This document shows positions 55,975 through 64,000 of a stretch of 64,000 nucleotides of DNA, piece by piece. Numbering within the stretch: the first letter of the stretch is position 1; the number at the start of each line of letters is the position of its first letter. The position numbers and the translations under genes are program-made. The stretch spans positions 1 to 64,000 of the forward strand of contig NZ_JALNPR010000007.1 in the NCBI RefSeq assembly GCF_023541015.1. The letters run 5' to 3'. The DNA is from Marivivens donghaensis. Its GTDB lineage: Bacteria; Pseudomonadota; Alphaproteobacteria; Rhodobacterales; Rhodobacteraceae. The notes below the pieces were generated by a model. That model was not told the DNA's origin and made no database searches. It was given only the letters and a program-made list of their open reading frames with translations.

Positions 55975-57120
55975 TTAGCGGAATCGCAGGTTATCGCGGG
56001 ACAGTTGGCTGACCGAGGTCACGCCCATCAGTTTCATCCCGCGTTCGATCTCGGCTTTCATCAGGCCAAGCGCGCGTTCGACACCCGCCTGTCCAGCTGC
56101 GGCCAAAGGGTAAAGGTAGAACCGCCCGCCGCCAACAGCCTTGGCGCCCAGCGACAGTGCCTTGAGCACATGGGTGCCGCGCTGAATGCCGCTGTCCATG
56201 ATAACGTCGATTTCGTCCCCGACCTCGTCCACGATTTCCTTGAGCTGATCGAAGGGCGTGCGCGATCCGTCCAGCTGGCGGCCACCGTGGTTCGACAGAA
56301 CGATGCCAGTACAGCCGATGTCCACGGCGCGGCGAGCGTCCTTGGCGGTCATGATGCCCTTGAGGCAGAATTGACCGTCCCATTCCTGCACCATTTCCGC
56401 CACGTCGTCCCAGTTCATCGACGGGTCGAGCATGTTCGAGAAGTAGTTGCCGATCGACGAGGTACCACCGCCCATGTTCACGAACTTATCCAGCTGCGGC
56501 ATCGCGAATTTTTCGTGGGTGACATAGTTGATGCCCCACATCGGCTTCATTGCGAATTGCATCATCCCACCAAGTGTCAGGCGGAAAGGGATGGAAAATC
56601 CGGTGCGCAGGTCGCGTTCGCGGTTGCCGCCGGTGATGCTGTCCACGGTCAGCATCATGACGTTCACTCCGCTTTCCTTGGCGCTTTGCATCATGGCGCG
56701 GTTCAGCCCACGATCTTTGTGGAAATAGAACTGGTAGCACTGCGGGTTTTTGTGTTTGGCCCGCATTTCCTCGATGCTGACGGTGCCCAGAGAGGACACG
56801 CCGAACATCGTGCCGTATTTTTCTGCCGCTGCCGCGACAGCGCGTTCCCCGTCATGGTGGAACAGACGCTGGAGCGCGGTTGGCGAACAGTAGATCGGCA
56901 TGTCGAGCTTCTGGCCCATCACCGTGACAGACATATCCACGTCCTGCACGCCGGTCAGAACCGAAGGCAGCAGGTCACAGCGATCAAAGGCAGCTGTGTT
57001 TTGGCGATAGGTCACCTCGTCATCGGCAGCCCCGTCGATATAGTTGAAGATCGGACCGGGCAGACGACGGCGGGCAAGTTCGCGGAAGTCGTGGAAATTG
57101 TGGCAATGGGCCAGACGCAT
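55975..57120 (-). CDS. lldD: L-lactate dehydrogenase (FMN, quinone-linked)
   Basis: A 381-aa FMN-dependent alpha-hydroxy-acid oxidase: N-Y-I-D-G-A-A-D-D-E near the N-terminus, the active-site block L-S-N-H-G-G-R-Q-L-D-G with catalytic His and substrate Arg, and G-G-R-F-Y-L-Y for FMN. It oxidises L-lactate to pyruvate at the membrane. ATG 57120 has GGAG seven bases before it. With the next gene (dld), both lactate isomers are covered. The TRAP transporter genes are directly upstream. Confidence 0.94.
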   Translation of the reverse strand: MRLAHCHNFHDFRELARRRLPGPIFNYIDGAADDEVTYRQNTAAFDRCDLLPSVLTGVQDVDMSVTVMGQKLDMPIYCSPTALQRLFHHDGERAVAAAAEKYGTMFGVSSLGTVSIEEMRAKHKNPQCYQFYFHKDRGLNRAMMQSAKESGVNVMMLTVDSITGGNRERDLRTGFSIPFRLTLGGMMQFAMKPMWGINYVTHEKFAMPQLDKFVNMGGGTSSIGNYFSNMLDPSMNWDDVAEMVQEWDGQFCLKGIMTAKDARRAVDIGCTGIVLSNHGGRQLDGSRTPFDQLKEIVDEVGDEIDVIMDSGIQRGTHVLKALSLGAKAVGGGRFYLYPLAAAGQAGVERALGLMKAEIERGMKLMGVTSVSQLSRDNLRFR

Positions 57121-57132
57121 TTTCAAGCTCCG

Positions 57133-59199
57133 TTAATAAGCGACAGAGGGCAACCAGGTGGCAAGCTGTGGCCAGAGGTAGACCAGCATAAGACCAGTCA
57201 GCTGAAGCAATACGAAGGGGATGATGCCTTTGTAGATGTCGATCAGGCGGATTTCTGGCGGGCAGACACCCTTGAGGTAGAAGAGCGCAAAGCCAACAGG
57301 CGGCGTGAGGAAGCTGGTCTGCAAGGTCACAGCCACCATGATCACGAACCACAGAAGCGCGGGTTCATCAATTTCCCCAAAGCCCGGAATATCGAGGCCG
57401 AGGCCATTCACGATCGGGCGCATCAGCGGCAGAACGATCAGCGTGATCTCAATCCAGTCGAGGACGAAGCCCAAGAGGAACACGAGGAACAGGATCATAA
57501 AGATTGTGCCTTCGGGGCCAAAGCCAGCGCCGCGAATAATGCCTTCGATCAGTTCGTCGCCGCCGAGTTCACGCAGCACGTATGAGAACACCGTCGCACC
57601 AAGGAAAATCGCAAAGATATAGGCCGTGGTATTGAAGGTGGACTTCAGCACGTTGACCAGTTTGCGAAGGGTGAGTTTGCGGTAGAGCATCGCAAGGAGG
57701 GTCGCACCCAAGGCGCCAACGCCAGAGGCTTCGGTCGGGGTGGTGAGGCCCGCAAAGATGGAACCCAGAACCGACAGGATCAGAAGAAGGGTCGGGATAA
57801 CGGCGATCAAAACGTCTTTCACGGCGGCCCAGTCAGGGCGAACAGCGCCTTCGGGAACGGGGGCGAGGTCGCGATTGATCAAGGCGACGACAAAAATGTA
57901 CACCAGATACAGACCACCGATGATCACGCCCGGGAATACGGCAGCCATAAAGAGGTCACCAACCGAAAGTGCCATTTGGTCAGCCATAATCACCAGCATG
58001 ATCGACGGCGGGATCAGAATACCCAGCGTGCCAGAGGCAGAGACCACGCCAGCGGCCAAACGCGGGCTATATTTCTGCTCCATCATCGTGGGCAGGGATA
58101 GGACGCCCAAGAGAACGACCGATGCACCGATGATACCAGTGGAGGCCGCGAGGATAATGCCGATCAGCGTCACAGTGATCGCAAGACCACCGCGCACGGT
58201 GCCGAACAAACGCTGCATCGAGCGCATGAGTTTTTCAGCCACGCCGCTTTCGTCCAGCATCAGGCCCATGAAGATGAACATCGGCAGCGCCACAAGGATC
58301 GGGTTCGACATCGTGGAATAAACACGGTTCACAGTCGCGCCCAGGGTCAGATAGTCGAGGCCCGTGAGTGTCCGCTTGAGCCCTGTCCACGCCATGAAAT
58401 TGTTGTCGAACAGGTAAGCGATACCGCAATACATCACGCCGACACCCGCCAGCGTCCACGCAACGGGGAAGCCCGTGAACAACAGCATGATAAAGGTCAG
58501 GAACATCGCGATGACGAGCTTTTCCTCGGTGTATTTGACGAGGAACGTCAGCGCGACAGTGACCGCGATAAAGATAACGAGGGTGACGAGGATGGTGCGG
58601 AGGCTGCCGCCTTCGCGTTCGTCTGCGTAGTTCATCCAAAGCGCATGAACGTCGTGGATCAAACGCGCGACCGCAGCGAGCGCCAGAAGGCAGAAGCTGA
58701 TCGGGATGATCGCTTTGAATGCCCAACGATACGGCAGACCCAAGGGGCTAGAGGACCGTTCGTCAACGCGGAAGCTCTCGTAGAAATAGTCGTAGCCTTG
58801 GTCGATCATCAGATAGATGAACGGGAACAAGAGGCAGAGGATACCGATGACTTCGATCACGCGCTGGCCGCGGCGGGACACCTGCATGTGCAGCACGTCC
58901 ACACGCACGTGGCTATCGGTTACAAGGGCAAAGGAAATGCCGATCATCGTCACCAACCCGTAGAAATGCCATTGGATTTCATCGAGTTGTGGGAAGTTTT
59001 GGTTCAGAGCATAGCGAAAGGCCACCTGCGTCACGATCGCGAGGATCAGCAGCACGTTGGTCCACATCACGACCAAACCGACGCTTTTCACAACGCTGTC
59101 TAGCGCGTTTGCAATCGGCTGAATGTCGCGGTCGGGGTGCTCTTGAAGGGTTTCATAAACCTCAACGGGGTCTTCGGACGAATGGATGGTATTCGACAT
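57133..59199 (-). CDS. Fused DctQ-DctM TRAP transporter membrane subunit (probable lactate)
   Basis: A 688-aa protein. The first ~210 residues are the small DctQ part with four membrane helices (V-V-M-W-T-N-V-L-L-I-L-A-I-V and W-H-F-Y-G-L). The rest is the DctM part with about 12-14 helices, including F-T-G-F-P-V-A-W-T-L-A-G-V-G, S-G-T-L-G-I-L-I-P-P-S-I-M-L-V and T-E-A-S-G-V-G-A-L-G-A. Separate Q and M genes are more common; the fusion is also known. A GAGGAGGAA ribosome site precedes the start. It imports the ligand of the upstream DctP with Na+. Confidence 0.93.
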   Translation of the reverse strand: MSNTIHSSEDPVEVYETLQEHPDRDIQPIANALDSVVKSVGLVVMWTNVLLILAIVTQVAFRYALNQNFPQLDEIQWHFYGLVTMIGISFALVTDSHVRVDVLHMQVSRRGQRVIEVIGILCLLFPFIYLMIDQGYDYFYESFRVDERSSSPLGLPYRWAFKAIIPISFCLLALAAVARLIHDVHALWMNYADEREGGSLRTILVTLVIFIAVTVALTFLVKYTEEKLVIAMFLTFIMLLFTGFPVAWTLAGVGVMYCGIAYLFDNNFMAWTGLKRTLTGLDYLTLGATVNRVYSTMSNPILVALPMFIFMGLMLDESGVAEKLMRSMQRLFGTVRGGLAITVTLIGIILAASTGIIGASVVLLGVLSLPTMMEQKYSPRLAAGVVSASGTLGILIPPSIMLVIMADQMALSVGDLFMAAVFPGVIIGGLYLVYIFVVALINRDLAPVPEGAVRPDWAAVKDVLIAVIPTLLLILSVLGSIFAGLTTPTEASGVGALGATLLAMLYRKLTLRKLVNVLKSTFNTTAYIFAIFLGATVFSYVLRELGGDELIEGIIRGAGFGPEGTIFMILFLVFLLGFVLDWIEITLIVLPLMRPIVNGLGLDIPGFGEIDEPALLWFVIMVAVTLQTSFLTPPVGFALFYLKGVCPPEIRLIDIYKGIIPFVLLQLTGLMLVYLWPQLATWLPSVAY

Positions 59200-59266
59200 G
59201 GTTCCTCCTCCTTGGAAACGTGCGGAAAAGGGTCAGTGACCCCGTAGAATTGTTCGGAGATGTGGT

Positions 59267-59293
59267 GTGGGAGGGCCTCCTCGACCCTCCCAC
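59267..59293 (-). terminator. Intercistronic hairpin between dctP and dctQM
   Basis: A 9-bp perfect stem GTGGGAGGG / CCCTCCCAC with a 9-nt loop lies ten bases after the dctP stop with no T-run. Such stems usually protect the binding-protein mRNA so that it outnumbers the membrane subunit. Confidence 0.6.
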
Positions 59294-59302
59294 GATTGCG
59301 AC

Positions 59303-60352
59303 TTACCGCGGCAAGAACGCGTTTTCTTTCCAGATTTGGTAGCCTTCGCGGAACTCGTTCAAGTCGGCGAGGACGGTGGCAAAAAATTCGTCGTTCGCAG
59401 CTTGTTCTGCAGCGACTTCTTCCCAACCAGCTTTGAAGGTGTCGAGCATCTCTTGGTTCCACTGACGGATTTCGACGCCGTTGTTTTCGACGTTGTCCAT
59501 CATGACCGAGAACTGCATCGCTTCGCCTTCTGCGAAGGAGTCAGCCATCGACGCTTTACATGCGCTTTCGATGATTGCGCGCTGGGTGTCGGATGCTTCG
59601 TTCCAAGTGTCGCCGTTGATCAGAAGTTCAAAGACGGTCGCTTGCTGGTGCCAACCCGGGAAGTAGTTGAACTTCACCAGTTTGTAGAAGCCGAGGCGGG
59701 TATCAACTGCGGGCAGCGAGAATTCGGTTGCGTCGATTGCACCGTTTTCCAGAGCCGAGAAGATTTCGCCACCCGGCAGGAGCGAGGTCGCAACGCCGAG
59801 TTTCTGCATGACTTCACCGCCGAGGCCGAAGAAGCGCATTTTCAGACCCTGCAGGTCTTCGGGCGAGTTAACTTCGTTTGCGAACCAGCCCGAGGTTTCA
59901 GGTGCGGTGATTGCGCAAGGCAGCACGTGCACGTTGTAGCCAGCATCATCATACATCTGTTGATACAGGGTCATGCCGTTGCCGTAGTAGAGCCACGCCA
60001 TGTATTCACCAGCTTCGGGGCCGAACGGAACAGCCGAGAACAGTGGTGCCGCAGGGATCGAGCCAGCCCAGTAACCAGCAGTGGTGTAGCCAGAGTTGAT
60101 TTTGCCTGTCGAGACAGCTTCGAGGATTTCGAACGGCGGAACCAGTTCACCCGGCTCATAGACGCGCATCCGCAGGCTACCGCCCGACATCAGTTCAAGC
60201 TGTTCAGCAACGCGCGGGATCGGCGAACCGAGACCCGGAAGGGCGGTGTTAAACGCAACAGGGGTTTTGAGCAGGATTGGATCGTCTTCTGCCATTGCTG
60301 CGGGCGCTGCGAGTACCAAAGCGGATACAGCGAGTGCGGTGAATTTATTCAT
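59303..60352 (-). CDS. TRAP transporter periplasmic binding protein (probable lactate binder)
   Basis: A 349-aa DctP-family protein with a signal peptide (M-N-K-F-T-A-L-A-V-S-A-L-V-L-A-A-P-A-A-M-A). It has the family's G-G-S-L-R-M-R-V-Y-E-P-G-E-L strand and the E-N-G-A-I-D-A-T-E-F motif, followed by a long connecting helix. The sequence G-Y-W-A-G-S-I-P-A and the context with lldD and dld suggest lactate, as for the Thermus calcium-lactate TRAP protein. GGAGGAGAG precedes the ATG. It is the first gene of the lactate operon, under a promoter flanked by inverted arms at 60409-60460. Confidence 0.88.
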   Translation of the reverse strand: MNKFTALAVSALVLAAPAAMAEDDPILLKTPVAFNTALPGLGSPIPRVAEQLELMSGGSLRMRVYEPGELVPPFEILEAVSTGKINSGYTTAGYWAGSIPAAPLFSAVPFGPEAGEYMAWLYYGNGMTLYQQMYDDAGYNVHVLPCAITAPETSGWFANEVNSPEDLQGLKMRFFGLGGEVMQKLGVATSLLPGGEIFSALENGAIDATEFSLPAVDTRLGFYKLVKFNYFPGWHQQATVFELLINGDTWNEASDTQRAIIESACKASMADSFAEGEAMQFSVMMDNVENNGVEIRQWNQEMLDTFKAGWEEVAAEQAANDEFFATVLADLNEFREGYQIWKENAFLPR

Positions 60353-60408
60353 TGTCTCTCCTCCATTTAAACTGTCGACACTCGGGCCGTTGGCGCCGAA
60401 TGGGATGG

Positions 60409-60460
60409 AGTGGTAAAGACAATATACCTCAGCCTACAGTCAACAATAAAATTTACCACT
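60409..60460 (-). promoter_or_regulatory. Promoter and flanking operator arms of the lactate operon
   Basis: AGTGGTAAA (60409-60417) and TTTACCACT (60452-60460) are perfect 9-bp inverted arms 34 bases apart. On the minus strand a -10-like TATATT (60421-60426) and a -35-like TTATTG (60444-60449), 17 bases apart, lie between them. The arms thus bracket the dctP promoter, as expected for repression by the divergent FadR-type regulator. Confidence 0.5.
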
Positions 60461-60672
60461 GATGGCAATCGGAGGGAATTGTAGGTCAGTAGACTTCCAT
60501 AAAAGTGTGTTCTGTTCGGATGTCTGACGACCTGCGAGCGGTGAATTTCTCACGAAATTACAACGGCAAAGGACGGCGGGTAAGGAGTGCCTGCGGAGGC
60601 TGCTTGAATTTTTGGCTGGAAAATTTAACTTACCTCTCTACTTTAGTTCTGAAGTTGAGGAGGGGCCGTTCA

Positions 60673-61455
60673 ATGGTGAAGCAGAGCGCATTATTCGAAC
60701 CGATTTCTCACGATTCGGTAGCTGACGCAGTGGTCCATCAGATCGAAACGATGATCGTGAATGGCATCCTCAAAGAGGGTGCGCGGCTGCCGTCCGAACG
60801 CGAAATGGCTGAACGGCTAGAGGTGTCGCGGCCTAAACTGCGTGAAGCCCTGAAGCAGCTTGAAGACGAAGGGTTGCTGATTGTTCGCCATGGCGAAGGG
60901 TCGTTTATTGCGCAGCTAACTGGCACCGCAATGACGCCTGCGTTCCTCGATCTTTATGCGCGGCACCCTGCGGCGTTCTACGATTATCTGGAGTATCGCC
61001 GCGAACAGGAAGCCTTTGCTGCGCGGTTGGCAGCACAGCGGGCGACCCAGACTGATAAGGACATTATCGCGTCGATCTTGGATCGCATGGTGAAAGCGCA
61101 TGAGGATCAAGACTTAGAAGCGTCAAAGGTTGCGGATATCAGTTTCCACTCTGCCGTAGCGGATGCGAGCAACAATTCCACGCTCATCCATATGATGGCG
61201 TCGATCTATGATTTGACCCGTAGAGGGGTGTTCTATAACCGCAATTTCCTGCGTACGATTGATACTGCGGGCGATCGGCTGCTCGAACAACACAAGGCCA
61301 TTGCGGAGGCGATTTTTGCCAGCGATCCCATCGCCGCAGAGGCCGCGGCTCGCGCCCATATTGATTTCGTCGAGACGTCGTTTCGTTTGGGCCACGACCG
61401 TGATCAGCGTGAACGTATGGCAGAAAAGCGAAAACTGCTGTGGGATAAGGGCTAA
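60673..61455 (+). CDS. GntR-family regulator (FadR/LldR type) of lactate genes
   Basis: A 260-aa protein. Its winged helix (L-P-S-E-R-E-M-A-E-R-L-E-V-S-R-P-K-L-R-E-A-L-K-Q-L-E-D-E-G-L) and C-terminal FCD domain with E-Q-E-A-F-A-A-R, F-H-S-A-V-A-D-A-S and A-A-R-A-H-I-D-F are clear. ATG 60673 is chosen because GAGGAGGGG lies eight or nine bases upstream; the frame extends to 60505 without such a site. It is divergent from dctP-dctQM-lldD-dld. LldR-type proteins repress lactate genes until lactate binds; the same is inferred here. The 320-base gap before it holds the lactate promoter and otherwise no gene. Confidence 0.9.
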   Translation: MVKQSALFEPISHDSVADAVVHQIETMIVNGILKEGARLPSEREMAERLEVSRPKLREALKQLEDEGLLIVRHGEGSFIAQLTGTAMTPAFLDLYARHPAAFYDYLEYRREQEAFAARLAAQRATQTDKDIIASILDRMVKAHEDQDLEASKVADISFHSAVADASNNSTLIHMMASIYDLTRRGVFYNRNFLRTIDTAGDRLLEQHKAIAEAIFASDPIAAEAAARAHIDFVETSFRLGHDRDQRERMAEKRKLLWDKG

Positions 61456-61578
61456 TCGGCGGTATCAATAAATAACGGGACAAATTTAAAATTTGCCTTA
61501 GGTTGACGCCTGTTCGGTCACCCCGCCGTCATGGGGCACAAATAGAACCAGTTGGAAGGGAGGCTGACTGTCGTTCGT

Positions 61579-62691
61579 ATGGAGTTCGTAGAGTTTTCTC
61601 ATAACCTATGGCTGATAGTGGCGTCGTTCGCGGTGGCGCTAATGGCGGGCTTTACGGGCCTGAGCCTTACCAACGGGTTGTCTACTTATTCCTACACGCA
61701 GCGCAAAATCGCGATCTCGTTCGCGTCTATTGCGCTAGGGGGCGGCATTTGGTCGATGCACTTTGTTGCGATGCTCGGGCTGCAGTTACCGTTTGTGTTT
61801 TACTATGACGCCGCAGTTACGTTGACCTCGGCCTTGGTCGCGATCCTTGTGGTCGGCACGGCGCTGTTGATCCTGCACTTTGGTAAACGCACACGGGCAA
61901 AGCTATTGCTCGCAGGTGTGATTGTCGGCGTTGGGATCGGCGCGATGCATTACATTGGCATGGCTGCGCTCGAATTGTGTCGAGCGGTCTATACGCCGCT
62001 TGGGATCGGGATTTCGATCGTGGCGTCCTGTGTGCTGAGTGTGATCGCCTTTGGCATTGCTTACGGTCGGCGCAATCGGCGGAACATCTTGCTGGGCACT
62101 GTAGTATTTGGATTTGCAGTCTGTGGTGTGCACTTCGTTGCGATTGCGGGGACGAACTTTGTTCAAATGCTTGTACCGTCACAGGTCGGGCCGATGATCG
62201 GGAACGAGACATTGGCGATTGGCGTTGTTCTGACGAGCTTTGCTCTTTGTGGAGCGTTCTTGCTGTCGACGACGACGTTCTTGCCGTCGGAAAACGTGGC
62301 GGTGGCAGAGCCTGTCGAGGCGCAGCAAGTTGAAGAGGTGGCAACACCCACGCCCATCGCAACCCGCCAGATCCCTTACGAACAAGAGGGTCGCACGCAG
62401 TTCATTGATGCGTCGAATGTGGCAGCTATTCGGGCCGAAGGGCACTACACCTACATCTATACCAAGTCGGGCCAGTTCTTTTGTGCGTGGTCGATTGCGG
62501 ATGCTACAAAACGCCTCGCGAATTCGAACTTTATTAAGACCCACCGTAGCTATCTGGTGAACCCCGCGATGGTCACTGGTTTCGAACGGCTAAAGGACAC
62601 GGGTGTCTGTTACTTCAATTTGCCCGAGCTTCCGAAGGTTCCCGTGAGCCGTTCGCAGCTCAAACCTGTGCGTGACGTTTTAGGCGTTTAA
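61579..62691 (+). CDS. MHYT-sensor LytTR transcription factor (CoxC/CoxH-like)
   Basis: A 370-aa protein. The N-terminal ~225 residues form a seven-helix MHYT domain with the repeating metal/gas-binding motifs W-S-M-H-F-V-A-M, A-M-H-Y-I-G-M and C-G-V-H-F-V-A-I. After a variable linker, the C-terminus is a LytTR DNA-binding domain (I-D-A-S-N-V-A-A-I-R-A-E-G-H-Y-T-Y-I-Y ... F-I-K-T-H-R-S-Y-L-V-N). MHYT domains are proposed to sense O2, CO or NO through copper. CoxC and CoxH of CO-oxidising bacteria share this MHYT plus LytTR arrangement. It precedes coxM by 135 bases, which contain phased repeats. The start ATG 61579 has a poor ribosome site, so it may be a few residues off. Confidence 0.88.
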   Translation: MEFVEFSHNLWLIVASFAVALMAGFTGLSLTNGLSTYSYTQRKIAISFASIALGGGIWSMHFVAMLGLQLPFVFYYDAAVTLTSALVAILVVGTALLILHFGKRTRAKLLLAGVIVGVGIGAMHYIGMAALELCRAVYTPLGIGISIVASCVLSVIAFGIAYGRRNRRNILLGTVVFGFAVCGVHFVAIAGTNFVQMLVPSQVGPMIGNETLAIGVVLTSFALCGAFLLSTTTFLPSENVAVAEPVEAQQVEEVATPTPIATRQIPYEQEGRTQFIDASNVAAIRAEGHYTYIYTKSGQFFCAWSIADATKRLANSNFIKTHRSYLVNPAMVTGFERLKDTGVCYFNLPELPKVPVSRSQLKPVRDVLGV

Positions 62692-62699
62692 CGCTTTCG

Positions 62700-62750
62700 C
62701 ATTTCGTGCGGGCCTATTCGCGTTTCGTGAAAATTCCCTCGTTTTTCGCT
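62700..62750 (+). promoter_or_regulatory. Three 21-bp-phased repeats, candidate LytTR binding array before coxM
   Basis: TTTCGTG at 62702-62708, TTTCGTG at 62723-62729 and TTTCGCT at 62744-62750 start exactly 21 bases apart. The first two share CGC(A/G)TTTCGTG. LytTR proteins bind direct repeats about two helical turns apart, and the gene directly upstream encodes one. The rest of the interval to 62826 contains the coxM ribosome site (GGGAGG). Confidence 0.55.
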
Positions 62751-62826
62751 GACGAACCGCTGACGGCGGTGTGCTTCGGTATGCAGTCTCCTCTCATCTG
62801 ATCATTGCCGGCAGGGAGGGCCACTA

Positions 62827-63681
62827 ATGATTCCAGCCTCATTCGATTACCATCGACCATCCGATATGGACGGGGTCATCGCGCTCTTGAAGGAGCACGG
62901 TGACGACGCTCGTGTGTTGGCCGGTGGGCATAGCCTCATTCCGATGATGAAACTCCGTATGGCAGAGGTGCCACACCTCATCGACCTTCAGTCGATCGAA
63001 AGTCTGCGCGGGATTTCCATCAACGGGTCACGCGTGACCATCGGTGCGATGGTCACGCAGCATGATATCATCAACCACTCGGAGCTGACCAAGGTGGCTC
63101 CGATCATGCGCGAAACCTCATTGCAGATCGCGGACCCGCAGGTGCGGTACATGGGCACCGTCGGTGGCAACGTCGCGAACGGCGACCCAGGCAACGACAT
63201 GCCGGGTTTGATGCAGTGCCTCGATGCGACGCTGCATTTGGTGGGCCCCGATGGCACCCGCGAAGTTGCGGCTCGTGACTACTACGAGGCGGCATATGTC
63301 ACTGCACGCGAAGAGGACGAAGTCCTCACCGCGATCAGCTTTGATGCGCCGTCGGGTGGGTATTCCTACGAAAAGCAGAAGCGCAAAATCGGCGACTATG
63401 CCACCGCTGCCGCTGCCGTCACCATCCAAACTTCAGGTGGCAAAGTGTCGAGCGCGTCTATCGCGATGACCAACCTCAGCGACGTGCCTGTGTGGTCCGA
63501 AGCTGCGGCTGATGCTCTGGTTGGCACCGCCTGCGATGCAGACGCGATCAAAGCCGCCGTCAACGCGATGCTCGATGACATCGACCCGACCGAAGACAAC
63601 CGCGGGCCAGTTGCGTTCAAACGCCATGTGGCCGGCATCATCCTCACTCGCGCGATCACCCGCGCTTGGGACCGCGCGTAA
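62827..63681 (+). CDS. coxM: CO dehydrogenase medium (FAD) subunit
   Basis: A 284-aa FAD-binding subunit of the xanthine-oxidase family: [13 protein letters not shown] and the second FAD motif [14 protein letters not shown] are characteristic of CoxM. It transfers electrons from the molybdenum-copper subunit via the iron-sulfur subunit to the respiratory chain. The order coxM then coxS matches form I (OMP) CODH operons, usually coxM-coxS-coxL; form II operons begin with coxS. coxL lies beyond the window, so the form cannot be confirmed. Confidence 0.92.
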   Translation: MIPASFDYHRPSDMDGVIALLKEHGDDARVLAGGHSLIPMMKLRMAEVPHLIDLQSIESLRGISINGSRVTIGAMVTQHDIINHSELTKVAPIMRETSLQIADPQVRYMGTVGGNVANGDPGNDMPGLMQCLDATLHLVGPDGTREVAARDYYEAAYVTAREEDEVLTAISFDAPSGGYSYEKQKRKIGDYATAAAAVTIQTSGGKVSSASIAMTNLSDVPVWSEAAADALVGTACDADAIKAAVNAMLDDIDPTEDNRGPVAFKRHVAGIILTRAITRAWDRA

Positions 63682-63691
63682 GGAGAGACCC

Positions 63692-64000
63692 ATGTCAAAC
63701 AAGATGCACATCAAACTCAACGTGAACGGCGAGGGCCACGAATTTCTGGCCGAACCGCGCGAACTGTTGATCTACACGCTGCGCGAACGCCTGAACATCA
63801 CGGGTCCGCACATCGGCTGCGAAACGTCCCACTGTGGCGCTTGCACCGTCACCATCAACGGTAAGTCGGTGAAAGCCTGCACCATGTTCGTCGCCCAAGC
63901 TGACGGCGCAGACATCACCACCATCGAAGGTCTGGGCGGCCCCGACAACATGCACGTCCTGCAAGAAGCATTTCGTGAACACCACGGGCTTCAGTGCGGA
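63692..64000 (+). CDS. coxS: CO dehydrogenase small (2Fe-2S) subunit, truncated by window end
   Basis: The first 103 codons of an iron-sulfur subunit. The N-terminal plant-type [2Fe-2S] motif [12 protein letters not shown] ... K-A-C-T-M is complete, and the second cluster domain begins at H-G-L-Q-C-G at the edge. It starts ten bases after coxM with ribosome site AAGGAGAG, so the two are co-transcribed. It passes electrons from the Mo-Cu site to CoxM. Confidence 0.92.
   Translation, partial: MSNKMHIKLNVNGEGHEFLAEPRELLIYTLRERLNITGPHIGCETSHCGACTVTINGKSVKACTMFVAQADGADITTIEGLGGPDNMHVLQEAFREHHGLQCG

Overview
The window looks like a stretch of a marine Rhodobacterales (roseobacter-type) alphaproteobacterium. 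The reasons are moderately high GC, a repABC partition/replication operon, an ECF biotin transporter bioMNY, a coxMSL-type CO dehydrogenase start, a fused DctQM TRAP transporter, SapC, DUF2793, RTX-type secreted proteins and DUF294/DUF4212 acetate-permease genes. The complete repABC operon (16.8-20.2 kb, minus strand), a candidate antisense RNA and a cluster of 16-bp parS-like palindromes suggest a secondary low-copy replicon (megaplasmid or chromid), although chromosome-like genes (fbp, tex, katG, acs) surround it. The species cannot be named from the sequence alone.

Layout. 0-2.7 kb: the tail of a GT29-like (sialyltransferase-type) glycosyltransferase, then a convergent lptD-like gene interrupted by two in-frame TGA codons. 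3-8 kb: fbp, a secreted Asp/His-rich protein, a membrane-tethered LuxR-type regulator and a hybrid histidine kinase. 8-10.2 kb: thiosulfate/sulfur handling (periplasmic rhodanese, YeeE-type transporter, 54-aa protein). 10.4-11.8 kb: SapC and a glutathione peroxidase. 11.9-16.8 kb: an acyl-CoA ligase/thiolase pair facing nitroreductase-bioY-bioN-bioM. 16.8-20.2 kb: repCBA.

20.4-34 kb: C2 metabolism. A GAF-Fis regulator is followed by an aldehyde dehydrogenase, then FkbM methyltransferase and GntR genes, acs, DUF4212 and an SSS acetate-type symporter. Next come a cNMP/CBS/DUF294 protein, a small membrane protein, a stand-alone receiver and a membrane PAS/pseudokinase protein fused to a DEDDh exonuclease. 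34-42.5 kb: polysaccharide export (KpsT, KpsE, Wza/KpsD-like, KpsM), UDP-galactopyranose mutase and a GlfT2-like transferase, interleaved with an RTX protein and a DUF3047 protein. 42.7-46.7 kb: tex, asparaginase, DUF2793. 46.9-49.7 kb: a second glycan operon (GT4, GT2, sulfotransferase). 49.8-54.2 kb: katG and a serralysin-like protease. 54.3-61.5 kb: lactate uptake and oxidation (dld, lldD, fused dctQM, dctP) with a divergent GntR regulator. 61.6-64 kb: an MHYT-LytTR regulator followed by coxM and the start of coxS.

Together the genes describe a heterotroph that uses acetate/acetaldehyde, both lactate isomers, CO and reduced sulfur, scavenges biotin, and makes a galactofuranose-containing, possibly sulfated surface glycan. 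The least explained items are the sensor-exonuclease of the acetate cluster, parS-like sites built into stop codons, the ligase/thiolase pair beside the biotin transporter, and a three-fold 21-bp-phased repeat before coxM.
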